From assembly GCA_946480885.1 (NCBI GenBank), contig CAMLLK010000009.1, forward strand, positions 1-12,805: a stretch of DNA of 12,805 nucleotides, written 5' to 3'. The stretch comes from an uncultured Thermoproteales archaeon. Lineage in GTDB: Archaea > Thermoproteota > Thermoprotei > Thermoproteales > Thermoproteaceae. The notes beneath the pieces were generated by a model that ran no database searches, had not been told where the DNA came from, and worked only from the letters and a program-made list of their open reading frames with translations. Positions 1 through 7,881 of this stretch are shown piece by piece; the stretch's first letter is position 1; each line of letters starts with the position of its first letter. The position numbers and the translations under genes were made by a program.

Positions 1-3
1 TAC

Positions 4-1089
4 ATGCGCATTGTAGTGTTGGGAGGCGGCCAGCTCGGCCTTATGTTATGCTGGGCGGCGCAGCGTCTACGTCTAGACTTTCTCTACGTAGACGTCGACG
101 ACGCCCCCGCCGCGCAGTGTGCACGACGTGCAGTTAACCCAGCCGCCGCTATTGAAAACAGCGACGTGGTTACATATGAATTTGAAAACATAGACCTAGC
201 CCTCGCCGAGTTGGCGTATAGACATGAGAAATTAAGACCCCCCCTGGAGTATCTCAAATTGAAGAAGAGCCGACTGGCTGAGAGGCAGTTCTTTAGCCAA
301 TTGGGCATACCCACAGTCCCGTGGGCTAGGGCAGAGGGCGGCGCCGAGGCTTTGAAATTGGCAGAGAGGTGGGGGCGCGCCGTTGTGAAAATACCGGCAG
401 GTGGCTACGACGGGAAAGGTATATATCAATATCCCAGAGAGCGCGCAGCAGTTGAGAAACTAACTGGGGAGCTCTTAGTGGAGGAGTACGTCGAAGTTAA
501 GAGAGAGTTTTCTATATTGGCCGTGAGAGACGAGCGGGGAGATGTCTATTTCTACCCCCCAGCGGAGAATTTCTACGTCCATGGAATATTAGTTTGGAAC
601 TACGCCCCCATAGAGGCGCCGCCTGAGGCGTATGAATATGTCTATAAAATATTAGAGTGGGGCGGCTACGTCGGCGTGTTGGCTGTGGAATTTTTTGAAA
701 CACGTGACGGTCGTGTATTAGTGAACGAGATCGCACCCAGGGTGCACAACACAGGACATTGGACTCTCGAGACCGACGCCAGTCAGTTTGAAAACCACAT
801 AAGAGCTATAGTCGGGCTCCCCATTAGGAGGGTGAGGATTATGAAGCCCACGGCGATGGTCAATATACTCGGTAGAGAATTGAGAGAGCTCCCACTTAGG
901 GAGTTAGAGAAAGTAGGCAAGGTGTATTGGTACGGCAAGGCCGAGGCCAAGCCTAGGAGGAAGATGGGCCATGTAAATGTAGTAGGCGACACCCCAGAAG
1001 AGGTTATTTCAACGGCCATGTCTACACTCAAGATGATATACGGCAGAGACTTCCCTAAGTTAGTTTTAAAGACTGTGTATATATACTAG
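4..1089 (+). CDS. purK: N5-carboxyaminoimidazole ribonucleotide synthase (PurK)
   Basis: ATP-grasp enzyme of purine synthesis that converts aminoimidazole ribonucleotide, ATP and bicarbonate to N5-CAIR in the cytoplasm. The 361-aa protein has the usual family length. Visible motifs are the N-terminal GGGQLG loop (residues 7-12), TYEFENI (about 57-63), the glycine-rich ATP-grasp loop GGYDGKG (about 132-138), VEFF and the metal/ATP-binding stretch NEIAPRVHNTGHWT, all typical of PurK. The ATG sits three bases from the window edge, so its promoter and any upstream purE cannot be seen. The next gene follows after 15 bp on the same strand and may be co-transcribed, although a TATA-like box in the last codons of purK could give it a separate start. 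Family assignment is secure; only the exact start is unproven. Confidence 0.95.
   Translation: MRIVVLGGGQLGLMLCWAAQRLRLDFLYVDVDDAPAAQCARRAVNPAAAIENSDVVTYEFENIDLALAELAYRHEKLRPPLEYLKLKKSRLAERQFFSQLGIPTVPWARAEGGAEALKLAERWGRAVVKIPAGGYDGKGIYQYPRERAAVEKLTGELLVEEYVEVKREFSILAVRDERGDVYFYPPAENFYVHGILVWNYAPIEAPPEAYEYVYKILEWGGYVGVLAVEFFETRDGRVLVNEIAPRVHNTGHWTLETDASQFENHIRAIVGLPIRRVRIMKPTAMVNILGRELRELPLRELEKVGKVYWYGKAEAKPRRKMGHVNVVGDTPEEVISTAMSTLKMIYGRDFPKLVLKTVYIY
1078..1085 (+). promoter_or_regulatory. TATA-like box for the gene at 1105
   Basis: TATATATA lies inside the last codons of purK, its centre about 24 bp before the ATG at 1105. That spacing would put transcription initiation at or near the start codon, as in leaderless archaeal genes. 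Judged on sequence and spacing only. Confidence 0.4.
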
Positions 1090-1104
1090 GCGCCGGCTAT
1101 TTAC

Positions 1105-1746
1105 ATGATTGTGTTGACTAGGCGGTTTAATTCAATCTACGTGGGGGGGATGTGTATTAGAGTGGTGAAGGAGGCCGTGGTGTGGTCCGCGGAGAGGTGT
1201 AGAAATAGCTATCTATTATATAGCCCAAGCCGGGGATTCTGGCCTAGCCAAAGGCCTCCGTCTGAAGACGCCGATATATATATAGCCGCCGGGCGGCCTA
1301 GAAAAATTGAATTTGGGAGGGGGGTAGAGGTTAGAGACGGCTTAAATCTCTTCAACGGCTTTGTAAAAAAGGGGCTGTGGAGAGAAGTGGCTCCCTCGTT
1401 CCACGCCGCCTTGGCAGACTACGTGTCTAAGAGTATATACTACACAATAGAAATGACTATACGCGGGAGAGTAGATCGGTTGGTGAGAGAAAGCGGCTTC
1501 TACATGGCTGTGGAGAGGAGGGGAGGCTACTCACACGTGTTGATAATCGCTACGCCGGGGAGAGGTCAGTTGTTTAGAGAAGTGGCGGCAGAGGTGTTTA
1601 ACAAGGCGGAGGCGATTAAAAAGGTCCACCTAGGCGTGGCTGTAGACACGCCGTTGGATATATACCTAAGTCACTCTAAATACTCCACACCGCAGAGGGG
1701 GGTAAAGCCCCTACTCCTCACATTAGCCACTAACACTACGCCGTAG
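1105..1746 (+). CDS. Hypothetical protein, 213 aa, Thermoproteales-type
   Basis: I do not recognise this family. The 213-aa protein has no obvious signal peptide, long membrane segment or metal-binding cluster. It is rich in Arg, Val and aromatic residues and reads like a soluble alpha/beta protein, with beta-like stretches such as SHVLIIATPGRG and HLGVAVDTPLDIYL. ATG 1105 is chosen because it follows purK by 15 bp and has a TATA-like box at a leaderless distance; an internal ATG at 1150 (residue 16) is the alternative. Its last 76 bp overlap the 3' end of fdhD on the opposite strand. The C-terminal ~25 residues therefore share DNA with conserved fdhD codons, and the tail (…LLLTLATNTTP) may be less constrained. 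That it is a real gene is inferred from length, codon use resembling purK, and position. Confidence 0.7.
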   Translation: MIVLTRRFNSIYVGGMCIRVVKEAVVWSAERCRNSYLLYSPSRGFWPSQRPPSEDADIYIAAGRPRKIEFGRGVEVRDGLNLFNGFVKKGLWREVAPSFHAALADYVSKSIYYTIEMTIRGRVDRLVRESGFYMAVERRGGYSHVLIIATPGRGQLFREVAAEVFNKAEAIKKVHLGVAVDTPLDIYLSHSKYSTPQRGVKPLLLTLATNTTP

Positions 1747-2345
1747 CGACAAGCCGCCTCTACGCCACTAGCCAAAGGCCCCCTCATACTAACCAATGTG
1801 GAGACTCCTACAGACGCCAGTCTAGTCACCATGTCGCCAGACGCCCTCCCAGTGGTGAAGGCCACGCTGTCTTGCACCGAGACGCCCTCTACGGCTGCCT
1901 TACCTATCAACTTCAACACAGCACTGTGTCTACTCACGTCGTGAACCACTACCCAACTCCCCCGACTGTACAAAGCAGCTGTGTGAACCGCAAGCTCAGG
2001 CTCGATGAAGGGCATAGTCAATTTATTAAATTCCCTAGCCAAAGCCACCAAGTCCTCTAGCCTAACTTTCCTCCTCCAAGCCGCCTTCTCCACAACTTGC
2101 CGCACGGGGCCGCAGTCTATAAAACTCTCTTTATCCACGTCGAATTTATCCTTTATGTATATCTTTATCTTCGAGTCTTCTATAGCCACCTCGGCGCCGT
2201 GGAGTCTATACACCTGTACGTACCCCCACGCCAAGTACTGAAGCCCCTCTGGAGACGTCACAACCTCAGCTGTTAGTTTGTCGTTGACGTAGATTTTTAC
2301 TAACCTATCCACAGCTACTTTAACTCCTCTGTGGCTAATCCACAT
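1671..2345 (-). CDS. fdhD: FdhD: sulfurtransferase for formate dehydrogenase cofactor
   Basis: FdhD carries sulfur from a cysteine desulfurase to the Mo/W-bis-pyranopterin cofactor and is needed for active formate dehydrogenase. Family signatures are clear: HDVSRHSAVLKLIG (about 135-148; bacterial FdhD has DVGRHNA…K.IG), TGRASGDMV (165-173) and the SMRGPLASGVEAA stretch (186-198). At 224 aa it is shorter than E. coli FdhD (~277 aa), mostly through a short N-terminus. The catalytic loop is usually a CxxC in a CGxCG setting; here it reads IDCGPV, with Cys78 but Val at the second cysteine position. It is the last gene of the formate dehydrogenase cluster, overlapping fdhE by 11 bp, which suggests coupled translation. 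Its 3' end runs 76 bp into the convergent gene at 1105-1746. Confidence 0.9.
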   Translation of the reverse strand: MWISHRGVKVAVDRLVKIYVNDKLTAEVVTSPEGLQYLAWGYVQVYRLHGAEVAIEDSKIKIYIKDKFDVDKESFIDCGPVRQVVEKAAWRRKVRLEDLVALAREFNKLTMPFIEPELAVHTAALYSRGSWVVVHDVSRHSAVLKLIGKAAVEGVSVQDSVAFTTGRASGDMVTRLASVGVSTLVSMRGPLASGVEAACRYGVVLVANVRSRGFTPLCGVEYLE

Positions 2346-2853
2346 AGTTTACAACAACTCTCGCGAGGTATATTGTCTCTTCGTCAGCCGCCCCGTCTAA
2401 TTCAATAGTTTTATATCTACATTCTCTACATCTATACACCAACGCATCTCCCAGCCTAAATACTTCAAATCTCTCTCTCCCCGACGCGCCGCAGTTTGGA
2501 CACCTCCAATAGTCGTACCTCCATTCAAACCCACAGGCACATTTTGAAACTTTTACAACAGTTTGAAATATTTCGCCAACCTCTCTTCTAATAAACACGA
2601 CAGGCTTTGTCCCGCATATGGGACAAAAGTCCCCACGCCAGTTTTGAAACAAACTCCCATACTTCGCGTTGAGGTAGCGGCTTTTTTTGATAAAGATAAG
2701 GGGGTCACCCCCCTCGTATTTAATCAAAGGGGGGCCCTCGCCCCCGGCAGTCTCTAGAGGAGGCGCGGAAAAAATTTGATTTATTTCACTCAACACATCT
2801 CCTCTACACTTTTCGTCCCTCCCACAGATTGCTTCAAGAAATACCTCTTTCAT
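2335..2853 (-). CDS. fdhE: FdhE-like formate dehydrogenase assembly factor
   Basis: FdhE is a rubredoxin-like, cytoplasmic accessory protein that binds the catalytic subunit of TAT-exported respiratory formate dehydrogenases and is needed for their assembly. The 172-aa protein keeps the zinc/iron-knuckle core: CPIC (77-80), CAC (105-107), CPNC (118-121) and CREC (142-145), in the order of E. coli FdhE (CPVC, CxxC, CxxC, CxxC) and with matching text such as CPICGTKPV and the C-terminal acidic stretch before LARVVV. The second knuckle is CxC instead of CxxC. It is much shorter than the ~309-aa bacterial protein, lacking most of the N-terminal domain. The start overlaps the cytochrome b gene by 20 bp and the end overlaps fdhD by 11 bp, so the three are probably translated from one mRNA. 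Confidence 0.85.
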   Translation of the reverse strand: MKEVFLEAICGRDEKCRGDVLSEINQIFSAPPLETAGGEGPPLIKYEGGDPLIFIKKSRYLNAKYGSLFQNWRGDFCPICGTKPVVFIRREVGEIFQTVVKVSKCACGFEWRYDYWRCPNCGASGRERFEVFRLGDALVYRCRECRYKTIELDGAADEETIYLARVVVNYVD

Positions 2854-3556
2854 GTAGGTACTTTGCCATATGTCTCCTAGCCCAGCTCAGCGGCACCTTC
2901 CCCCCTCCGAACATGGCGTTTAGAAGCGGCCTGTTTGAAATATGCGTAGTGGCGAATAGGTGGCCTAGTAGAAACAGTAATGAGAAGTAGAACCCTATGT
3001 CGTGGAGCAGCAAGAGGAGAGACACGGCGCTTGACGAGAGGCCAAGTGCCGGGGCGTAGGTTAGTAATACGCCGCTTACGGCTAATAAGACTAGGCCCAG
3101 GAGGAGTAGGATAGACAAATAGGACACTAATACATTGTGTCTATGTAGATTATTTTCTACATCCGGAGGGAGGGGCCTCCCGGCGAGATAGTGTGCGACC
3201 AACGCCTTAGCCTCTCTGATCTGTTGTGCAATAGGCCGCTTCAACGGTGCGAATACTTCCACCTTCCTAAAAAGTAATAAATTAAGCCCATAAACTATCA
3301 ACACTACCCCCCATACAAAGCCGAGGAATCGATGACTAGTCCTAGCCAACTCAAGCCCCACGCTCACAGGCGGGAGACCTAACGCCGCGGCTAGGGGGGC
3401 GCCTATCGCATAGGCCAAGGCCGCAAAGATGTCGGGAAAAAGCAACATCGAGCCAGTGATAGCGAGTATTGTAAATAAAACAATATTGAGTTGGTGGGCG
3501 ATTCTATAGCCTATGCTAATTATCTCAATCTCATTTACAGTCTTTACATTAGACAT
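2834..3556 (-). CDS. fdoI: Formate dehydrogenase gamma subunit, cytochrome b (FdnI/FdoI type)
   Basis: Integral membrane diheme cytochrome b of a respiratory formate dehydrogenase; it anchors the complex and passes electrons to the quinone pool. The 240-aa protein shows four hydrophobic segments, about 22-40, 74-96, 143-167 and 176-202. Candidate heme ligands are His21 (segment 1), His75 (segment 2), and His185 and His199 (segment 4). The 14-residue spacing of the last pair equals that of the E. coli FdnI ligands His155/His169. A longer loop between segments 1 and 2 (GAPLAAALGLPPVSVG) adds about 15 residues relative to FdnI. The gene starts 36 bp after the iron-sulfur subunit gene, with a TATA-like box in the gap, and overlaps fdhE by 20 bp. 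The same fold occurs in related molybdoenzymes, but flanking fdhE/fdhD and the alpha subunit favour formate dehydrogenase. Confidence 0.88.
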   Translation of the reverse strand: MSNVKTVNEIEIISIGYRIAHQLNIVLFTILAITGSMLLFPDIFAALAYAIGAPLAAALGLPPVSVGLELARTSHRFLGFVWGVVLIVYGLNLLLFRKVEVFAPLKRPIAQQIREAKALVAHYLAGRPLPPDVENNLHRHNVLVSYLSILLLLGLVLLAVSGVLLTYAPALGLSSSAVSLLLLLHDIGFYFSLLFLLGHLFATTHISNRPLLNAMFGGGKVPLSWARRHMAKYLHERGIS

Positions 3557-3577
3557 GTATAATATTTAGAAGTGAGT

Positions 3578-3588
3578 TTAAAAATTTT
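3578..3588 (-). promoter_or_regulatory. Internal TATA-like box upstream of the cytochrome b gene
   Basis: The 36-bp gap between the beta and gamma genes is AT-rich and, read on the - strand, holds AAAATTTTAAA centred about 27 bp before the ATG at 3556. This matches leaderless promoter spacing elsewhere in the window and could give a separate transcript for gamma, fdhE and fdhD. A second AT-rich stretch (TAAATATTATA) lies closer to the ATG and fits less well. Confidence 0.4.
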
Positions 3589-3592
3589 TTGT

Positions 3593-4420
3593 TTATTCCT
3601 CTTTAGAAGTCTCAGATTGCTCTTTATGACTCTTTCTAGCACTCCGCCAGGCGGCTAGGCCCAACGCCGCGACGCCGACGGCGGCGACAGGCAGCGCCAG
3701 AGAGGCAATTTTTGCTAATTGCTCTCTCAACTCCATCTCAGCTACCTTCTGGTCGCTGGGGAACTCCTCCTTAATTGCAAAAGACTTTCTTGGAGATGCC
3801 ACAAAGATCCACCTCGTGGATCCTCCGATGTAGCCACTGGCATCTAGCCCATATACCAACCTGCCCTTCAAGGCCTCATTCCTCGCCATCTTTTGAATCT
3901 CTTCAAGACGGCCAAAGGTGAACACTCCAGTTGGACACACTTCTACACAGGCAGGCCTCTGGCCGTTTTGTAATCTATCTACACAGAATGTACACTTGTA
4001 GAATCTGCCGTCGTCCCCTCTCCTCGGCACGTCGAAGGGACAACTGGCAGCGCAGTAGCCGCAGCCAATACACTTATCTTTTACAATCACCACGGCGCCC
4101 TCTTTAGTCGTCTCAATAGCTCTAGCGGGGCAATTTCTCGCACACGGCGGGTCGACACAGTGTAGACAATTTAACGGAACGGCGGCTAGATCAGGCTGTC
4201 TAAACGACAGAGTTCCAACTCTCTTCTCGGCCTCTCCCTCTCTAAACTTTACAATCTTCCAGTCGTTTGCAGTGTAGTCTATAGGCGCCGCCCAGCTACG
4301 TGGAGATGGTGAAATTACCACTGCGCGGCCGTTCCAATCTTTACACGCCACTTGACACCCTCTACAGCCTATACATTTGTCAATATCTACTAACACCCCG
4401 AATCCCATAGCCGCCGTCAT
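3593..4420 (-). CDS. fdoH: Formate dehydrogenase beta subunit, four [4Fe-4S] clusters
   Basis: Electron-transfer subunit that links the catalytic subunit to the membrane cytochrome. All sixteen cluster cysteines are visible in four groups: Cys16/19/22/26, Cys85/88/93/97, Cys117/120/123/127 and Cys143/146/158/162, the layout of FdnH/FdoH and related respiratory molybdoenzymes. A hydrophobic helix at about 238-257 near the C-terminus, followed by Arg/Lys residues, should anchor the protein with its clusters outside, as in FdnH. There is no signal peptide, so it probably crosses the membrane by riding with the TAT-signalled alpha subunit. The start codon overlaps the alpha stop codon (ATGA), indicating translational coupling. 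The second Met, at residue 5, is an alternative start. Family assignment is firm; assignment to formate rather than another substrate rests on the neighbours. Confidence 0.93.
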   Translation of the reverse strand: MTAAMGFGVLVDIDKCIGCRGCQVACKDWNGRAVVISPSPRSWAAPIDYTANDWKIVKFREGEAEKRVGTLSFRQPDLAAVPLNCLHCVDPPCARNCPARAIETTKEGAVVIVKDKCIGCGYCAASCPFDVPRRGDDGRFYKCTFCVDRLQNGQRPACVEVCPTGVFTFGRLEEIQKMARNEALKGRLVYGLDASGYIGGSTRWIFVASPRKSFAIKEEFPSDQKVAEMELREQLAKIASLALPVAAVGVAALGLAAWRSARKSHKEQSETSKEE

Positions 4421-7400
4421 AGCCTCGCCTTTCTAATCTTTGCCATCCATGCTTTCGATTCTTGTATTGTAGTGACTACGTCAACTACGTCTGGCACAAG
4501 TAAATTACTCTGCGGCCCAGTCACCAACCCCTTGAAGCCCCACGCCCACACTACATTCACCACAGGCACCTCTACGCCGCCGATTTTGGTAGTCATCTGA
4601 GCTCTAGACACCACGGCTTTTAACCTCACAGATCCTCTCGCAGTCGTTATCTCTACGTAGTCTCCACTAGAGACATTGATCTTGGCTGCTAGGTCGGCGG
4701 GGATGATTGCAAAGGGCTCGGGCACCAGTTGGGCGAGGCCAGGCGAGTTTCTAGTCATAGCGCCGCTGTGCATATGTTCAGTTAATCTATTAGACGTCAT
4801 GACCACAACCTCGCCTTCGCCGGGTAGTTCTTTAGGCTCTAAAGCCACCCCCACAGGCTTACCTCTAGTGACGTCGGGCCTTTCGTACAACACGTCTAAG
4901 TTGTAGGAGTGTATCCACGCCAATGTGGGGTATCTCAAAGCCATCTCTACCACAGGTGTCTCCACAGGTTCTGTGTGGATAGGCCACTGGAAGTTATAAC
5001 CTACATACCACCCCTTCATCTCTTCAATAACTTTCTTCACAGCCTCTCTAAGGCTCCCAGTCTCTCTGTAGTAGCTAGCCAACTTATTTCTAAACTCCTC
5101 ATACTTAGGCTTATAGCTTCTCCAATCGCCGCCTGGGAAATACGGCCTCTTCAAGGCGGCTTTTAGACTAGCCGTTGCCTCGTCCCAGTACAACGTATCG
5201 TTAACCCATAGATACTTCATGCCAGTCTTCTCTACAAATTCGTCGTAGTCGACAAGGCCCTCTTCAATTACAAACTTGCCTTGTATCACCACTTCGCCAG
5301 TTCTAATAAACCTCATCACGTCTAGACCGCCGAATAGATCAGCTACTCCACTCAGCCTCCTCTTAAACGACCTTGGCACCCAGTAGTTGTGGCCTGGCAT
5401 AAAGGCAGGTTTGTACTCTCCTGTAAATTCATCAATCCACTCACCTGTCTCGCCGGTGACTACCCACTCTCTCCCCGCGGCTTTAACCACGTCGCTTTTG
5501 CCAACTACAGTCGGCAATGCGTCGTATGTGTACTTAATCCTCACGTTCATAGGCCACGCCCAGCCCCAATCCTTATAGACATTAAACACTTGGCTAAACA
5601 GCCCATCGATTTGGCCAGGCTTCCTCAACTCATTGATACGCTTCATTGCCTTAAATTCATCTCTAATGGGGTCGTACATGCCGTGGTATATCAACATATT
5701 GAAGTTCAACTCTTTGTAGATAATTCTTGGATTTACCTCACTTTCAATTTCTGAAACCGGCGCCGCGGCTCCAGACCCACCGCTGTAGTTCCAAGAGTAG
5801 TCAGGCCTGAGTTCTCTATTATATATTGTATAGACAACACCGCCTCTCTTAATCTTCACTTCTTCAAAAGACTTTCCAAACGCCTCGCTCGGCAGTTTGA
5901 TCGCTCCATATCTCCTCAAATAGTGGTAGAGCTTGGTAACTATCCAGTAGTCAGGTCTCGACATGCCTCTGGGGGGGACAGCCCGCCAAGACCACTGCAT
6001 AACTGTGCCAGTGTTTACCTTAGTCCCCTCTTTTTCTGCAAACGACGCCGCTGGGAGTATAACATCGGCGAAGTAGGCAGTTTCTGTTTCAAACATGTCG
6101 GAGACAACTAATAGATCTAGGCTAGACAGCGCCGCGAAGACTAGCCTAGAGTTGGGATTAGTCACTGCTACATTTTCGCCAAATATAAACATCGCCTTCA
6201 CCTCGCCCGCCAAGGCTCTCCTCATCACAGTGACTTCGCTAGAACCCGTGCCGAACGGTATGTCGCAGACTACTACTCCATTTACTGGGTCATCTTCGGG
6301 GACGGTGCCGCAGAAGAGGCCCCAAGTCAACTCAGTCCTCCTCCAGCTGTAGAAGTTATAGACTTGTAAAACTTTGGCTAAATCGGCAGAGCCTTTGTCG
6401 GGGGCGGTTGTTCTAAACCTTTCTCTAGCCCACGTGGGTACCTCCCAAGACCACGCGTCTGGCATTCCCTGTAATTTCCAATCTTGGTAAAGCCTTACGT
6501 CAAAGGCAGAGGCAGGCGGCGCGGCGTAGCCGGGGAGAGGGCCTAAGCCGCCTCCTTGTACGTCTGTCGTGCCTTGTACATTTGTCCAGCCTCTAAATGG
6601 ATGTACACCACCGCCTGGGTAGCCACTGTTGCCGAGTAGTAGCTGCATCACGGCGATGGCTCTTATGATATTCACTGTGGCGTTTGTGTGTTGTGTAATC
6701 CCCATGGCCCACTGAACAGCGCCGTGTTTCTTATGGCCAGTCACTACTCCACTATTTTCTACATATACTGCGGCGACTGTTTTTAAAAGCTCGGGGGGCG
6801 TGCCAGTGATCTCGGCGACAGTTTTCAAGTCGTATTCTTTCAACAACTCTTTCAAGTCCTCTATGTCGTCTTGTGTGACGTTCCAACGCTTCATTAGGCG
6901 TTTAAATTCCTCTAACTGGTCGATGGGCGGGTTACGTTCAAAAAAGGCGTAGTGTAAGATGTATAGGAATATAGCCGTCTCAGTGCCCGACCTAAACGGC
7001 ACCCATAAATCGCCCACGGCGGCGGTTCTACTATAGCGCGGGTCTAAGACTATGAATATAGTATTTCTCTCAGCCTTGCCCTTTTGGAAGTGGGCCATTG
7101 AGACTGGGTGAGCCTCGGCGGGGCTTGAGAAGAATAAAACTACGTCGGAGTGGTAAAGGTCTTCAAAAGTGCCGCTTTCAATCCCCCAACCGTATGTCAC
7201 AGCTAGACCCGCCACAGTAGAAGAGTGACACTTCCTATACTGCGAATCGATATTACTACTGCCTAGAAACGCTGCGAGTTTACGAGTGAGATAGCTCTCC
7301 TCTATATTCAATACAGAAGAGCCAATGACTTGAACTGGGACCTCACGCCCGACGTAGTAATAGCCGTCTGCCCTCTTCGGGGCGCCGGTCTTAGCTCTCC

Positions 7401-7881
7401 ACTCGTCTAAAATCTTCGCCAACTTCTCCGCAATATATCTAAAAGCCTCGTCCCAACTCACCCGTCTCCACTGAGGCGGGTATCTTTTCAACACCGCCTC
7501 TAACTCTTCCCAACTTTTTGCATTTAGTATCTCCTCGGGAGGCGGCTTGGGACCTGTTCGAATCATGGGGTACAAAACTCTCATTGAGTTGTCTACTAAT
7601 TCATACGCCGCCTTACCTTTAGAACACAACGTTCCAAAGTTAATCGGCGACTCCACAGACCCCCTAGACCACACGATCTTACTACCGTCGGTGTATAGAT
7701 CTATACTACAACTCACGCCACAGTATGGACAAACAGCCGGCACAATAGACACTTTGTCTAAAGCCTTCCCCCCGGTCTCCCCCAGTCTCCAAGTCCCCTT
7801 CGTCACTTGCCACTGCGCAAACGCCGGCTGTGCGGCGAGGCCCAACGCGGCTAGTTTTATAAAACTACGTCGGTCCATCAT
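4417..7881 (-). CDS. fdoG: Formate dehydrogenase alpha subunit, Cys-type, TAT-exported
   Basis: Catalytic Mo- or W-bis-pyranopterin subunit oxidising formate to CO2. The twin-arginine signal DRRSFIKL is followed by a hydrophobic stretch and AFA-Q (about 22-23), so it works outside the membrane. The N-terminal [4Fe-4S] ligands are Cys51, Cys54, Cys58 and Cys86, with the electron-transfer Lys89. The active site is KCHSSTV: Cys218 replaces the selenocysteine of E. coli FdnG, followed by the conserved His219. TQHT…LLLGN and GVHPFRG (Arg430, equivalent to the catalytic Arg) match FdnG/FdoG closely, and the C-terminal cofactor domain has RLTEHMHSGAMTRN (about 1032-1045). At 1154 aa it is roughly 140 aa longer than E. 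coli FdnG, with extra sequence mainly at about 835-960. It overlaps the upstream small ORF and the downstream beta gene by ATGA junctions. A few relatives use other substrates, so formate is likely but not proven. Confidence 0.92.
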   Translation of the reverse strand: MMDRRSFIKLAALGLAAQPAFAQWQVTKGTWRLGETGGKALDKVSIVPAVCPYCGVSCSIDLYTDGSKIVWSRGSVESPINFGTLCSKGKAAYELVDNSMRVLYPMIRTGPKPPPEEILNAKSWEELEAVLKRYPPQWRRVSWDEAFRYIAEKLAKILDEWRAKTGAPKRADGYYYVGREVPVQVIGSSVLNIEESYLTRKLAAFLGSSNIDSQYRKCHSSTVAGLAVTYGWGIESGTFEDLYHSDVVLFFSSPAEAHPVSMAHFQKGKAERNTIFIVLDPRYSRTAAVGDLWVPFRSGTETAIFLYILHYAFFERNPPIDQLEEFKRLMKRWNVTQDDIEDLKELLKEYDLKTVAEITGTPPELLKTVAAVYVENSGVVTGHKKHGAVQWAMGITQHTNATVNIIRAIAVMQLLLGNSGYPGGGVHPFRGWTNVQGTTDVQGGGLGPLPGYAAPPASAFDVRLYQDWKLQGMPDAWSWEVPTWARERFRTTAPDKGSADLAKVLQVYNFYSWRRTELTWGLFCGTVPEDDPVNGVVVCDIPFGTGSSEVTVMRRALAGEVKAMFIFGENVAVTNPNSRLVFAALSSLDLLVVSDMFETETAYFADVILPAASFAEKEGTKVNTGTVMQWSWRAVPPRGMSRPDYWIVTKLYHYLRRYGAIKLPSEAFGKSFEEVKIKRGGVVYTIYNRELRPDYSWNYSGGSGAAAPVSEIESEVNPRIIYKELNFNMLIYHGMYDPIRDEFKAMKRINELRKPGQIDGLFSQVFNVYKDWGWAWPMNVRIKYTYDALPTVVGKSDVVKAAGREWVVTGETGEWIDEFTGEYKPAFMPGHNYWVPRSFKRRLSGVADLFGGLDVMRFIRTGEVVIQGKFVIEEGLVDYDEFVEKTGMKYLWVNDTLYWDEATASLKAALKRPYFPGGDWRSYKPKYEEFRNKLASYYRETGSLREAVKKVIEEMKGWYVGYNFQWPIHTEPVETPVVEMALRYPTLAWIHSYNLDVLYERPDVTRGKPVGVALEPKELPGEGEVVVMTSNRLTEHMHSGAMTRNSPGLAQLVPEPFAIIPADLAAKINVSSGDYVEITTARGSVRLKAVVSRAQMTTKIGGVEVPVVNVVWAWGFKGLVTGPQSNLLVPDVVDVVTTIQESKAWMAKIRKARL

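Noticed and set aside
5389..5754. 121-aa open frame on the + strand inside the formate dehydrogenase alpha gene
   Set aside because: Fully antisense to a strongly conserved coding region; composition and lack of recognisable motifs fit a chance shadow frame. The same applies to the other + strand frames between 4676 and 7894.
6190..6240. Second C/D box sRNA on the - strand (a perfect GTGATGA occurs here)
   Set aside because: No D box at a suitable distance, no C'/D' pair, and it lies within conserved codons of the alpha subunit.
7216..7240. Possible selenocysteine active site in the formate dehydrogenase
   Set aside because: The codon at the active-site position (residue 218) is TGT (Cys), not TGA, and the protein reads through without an internal stop.
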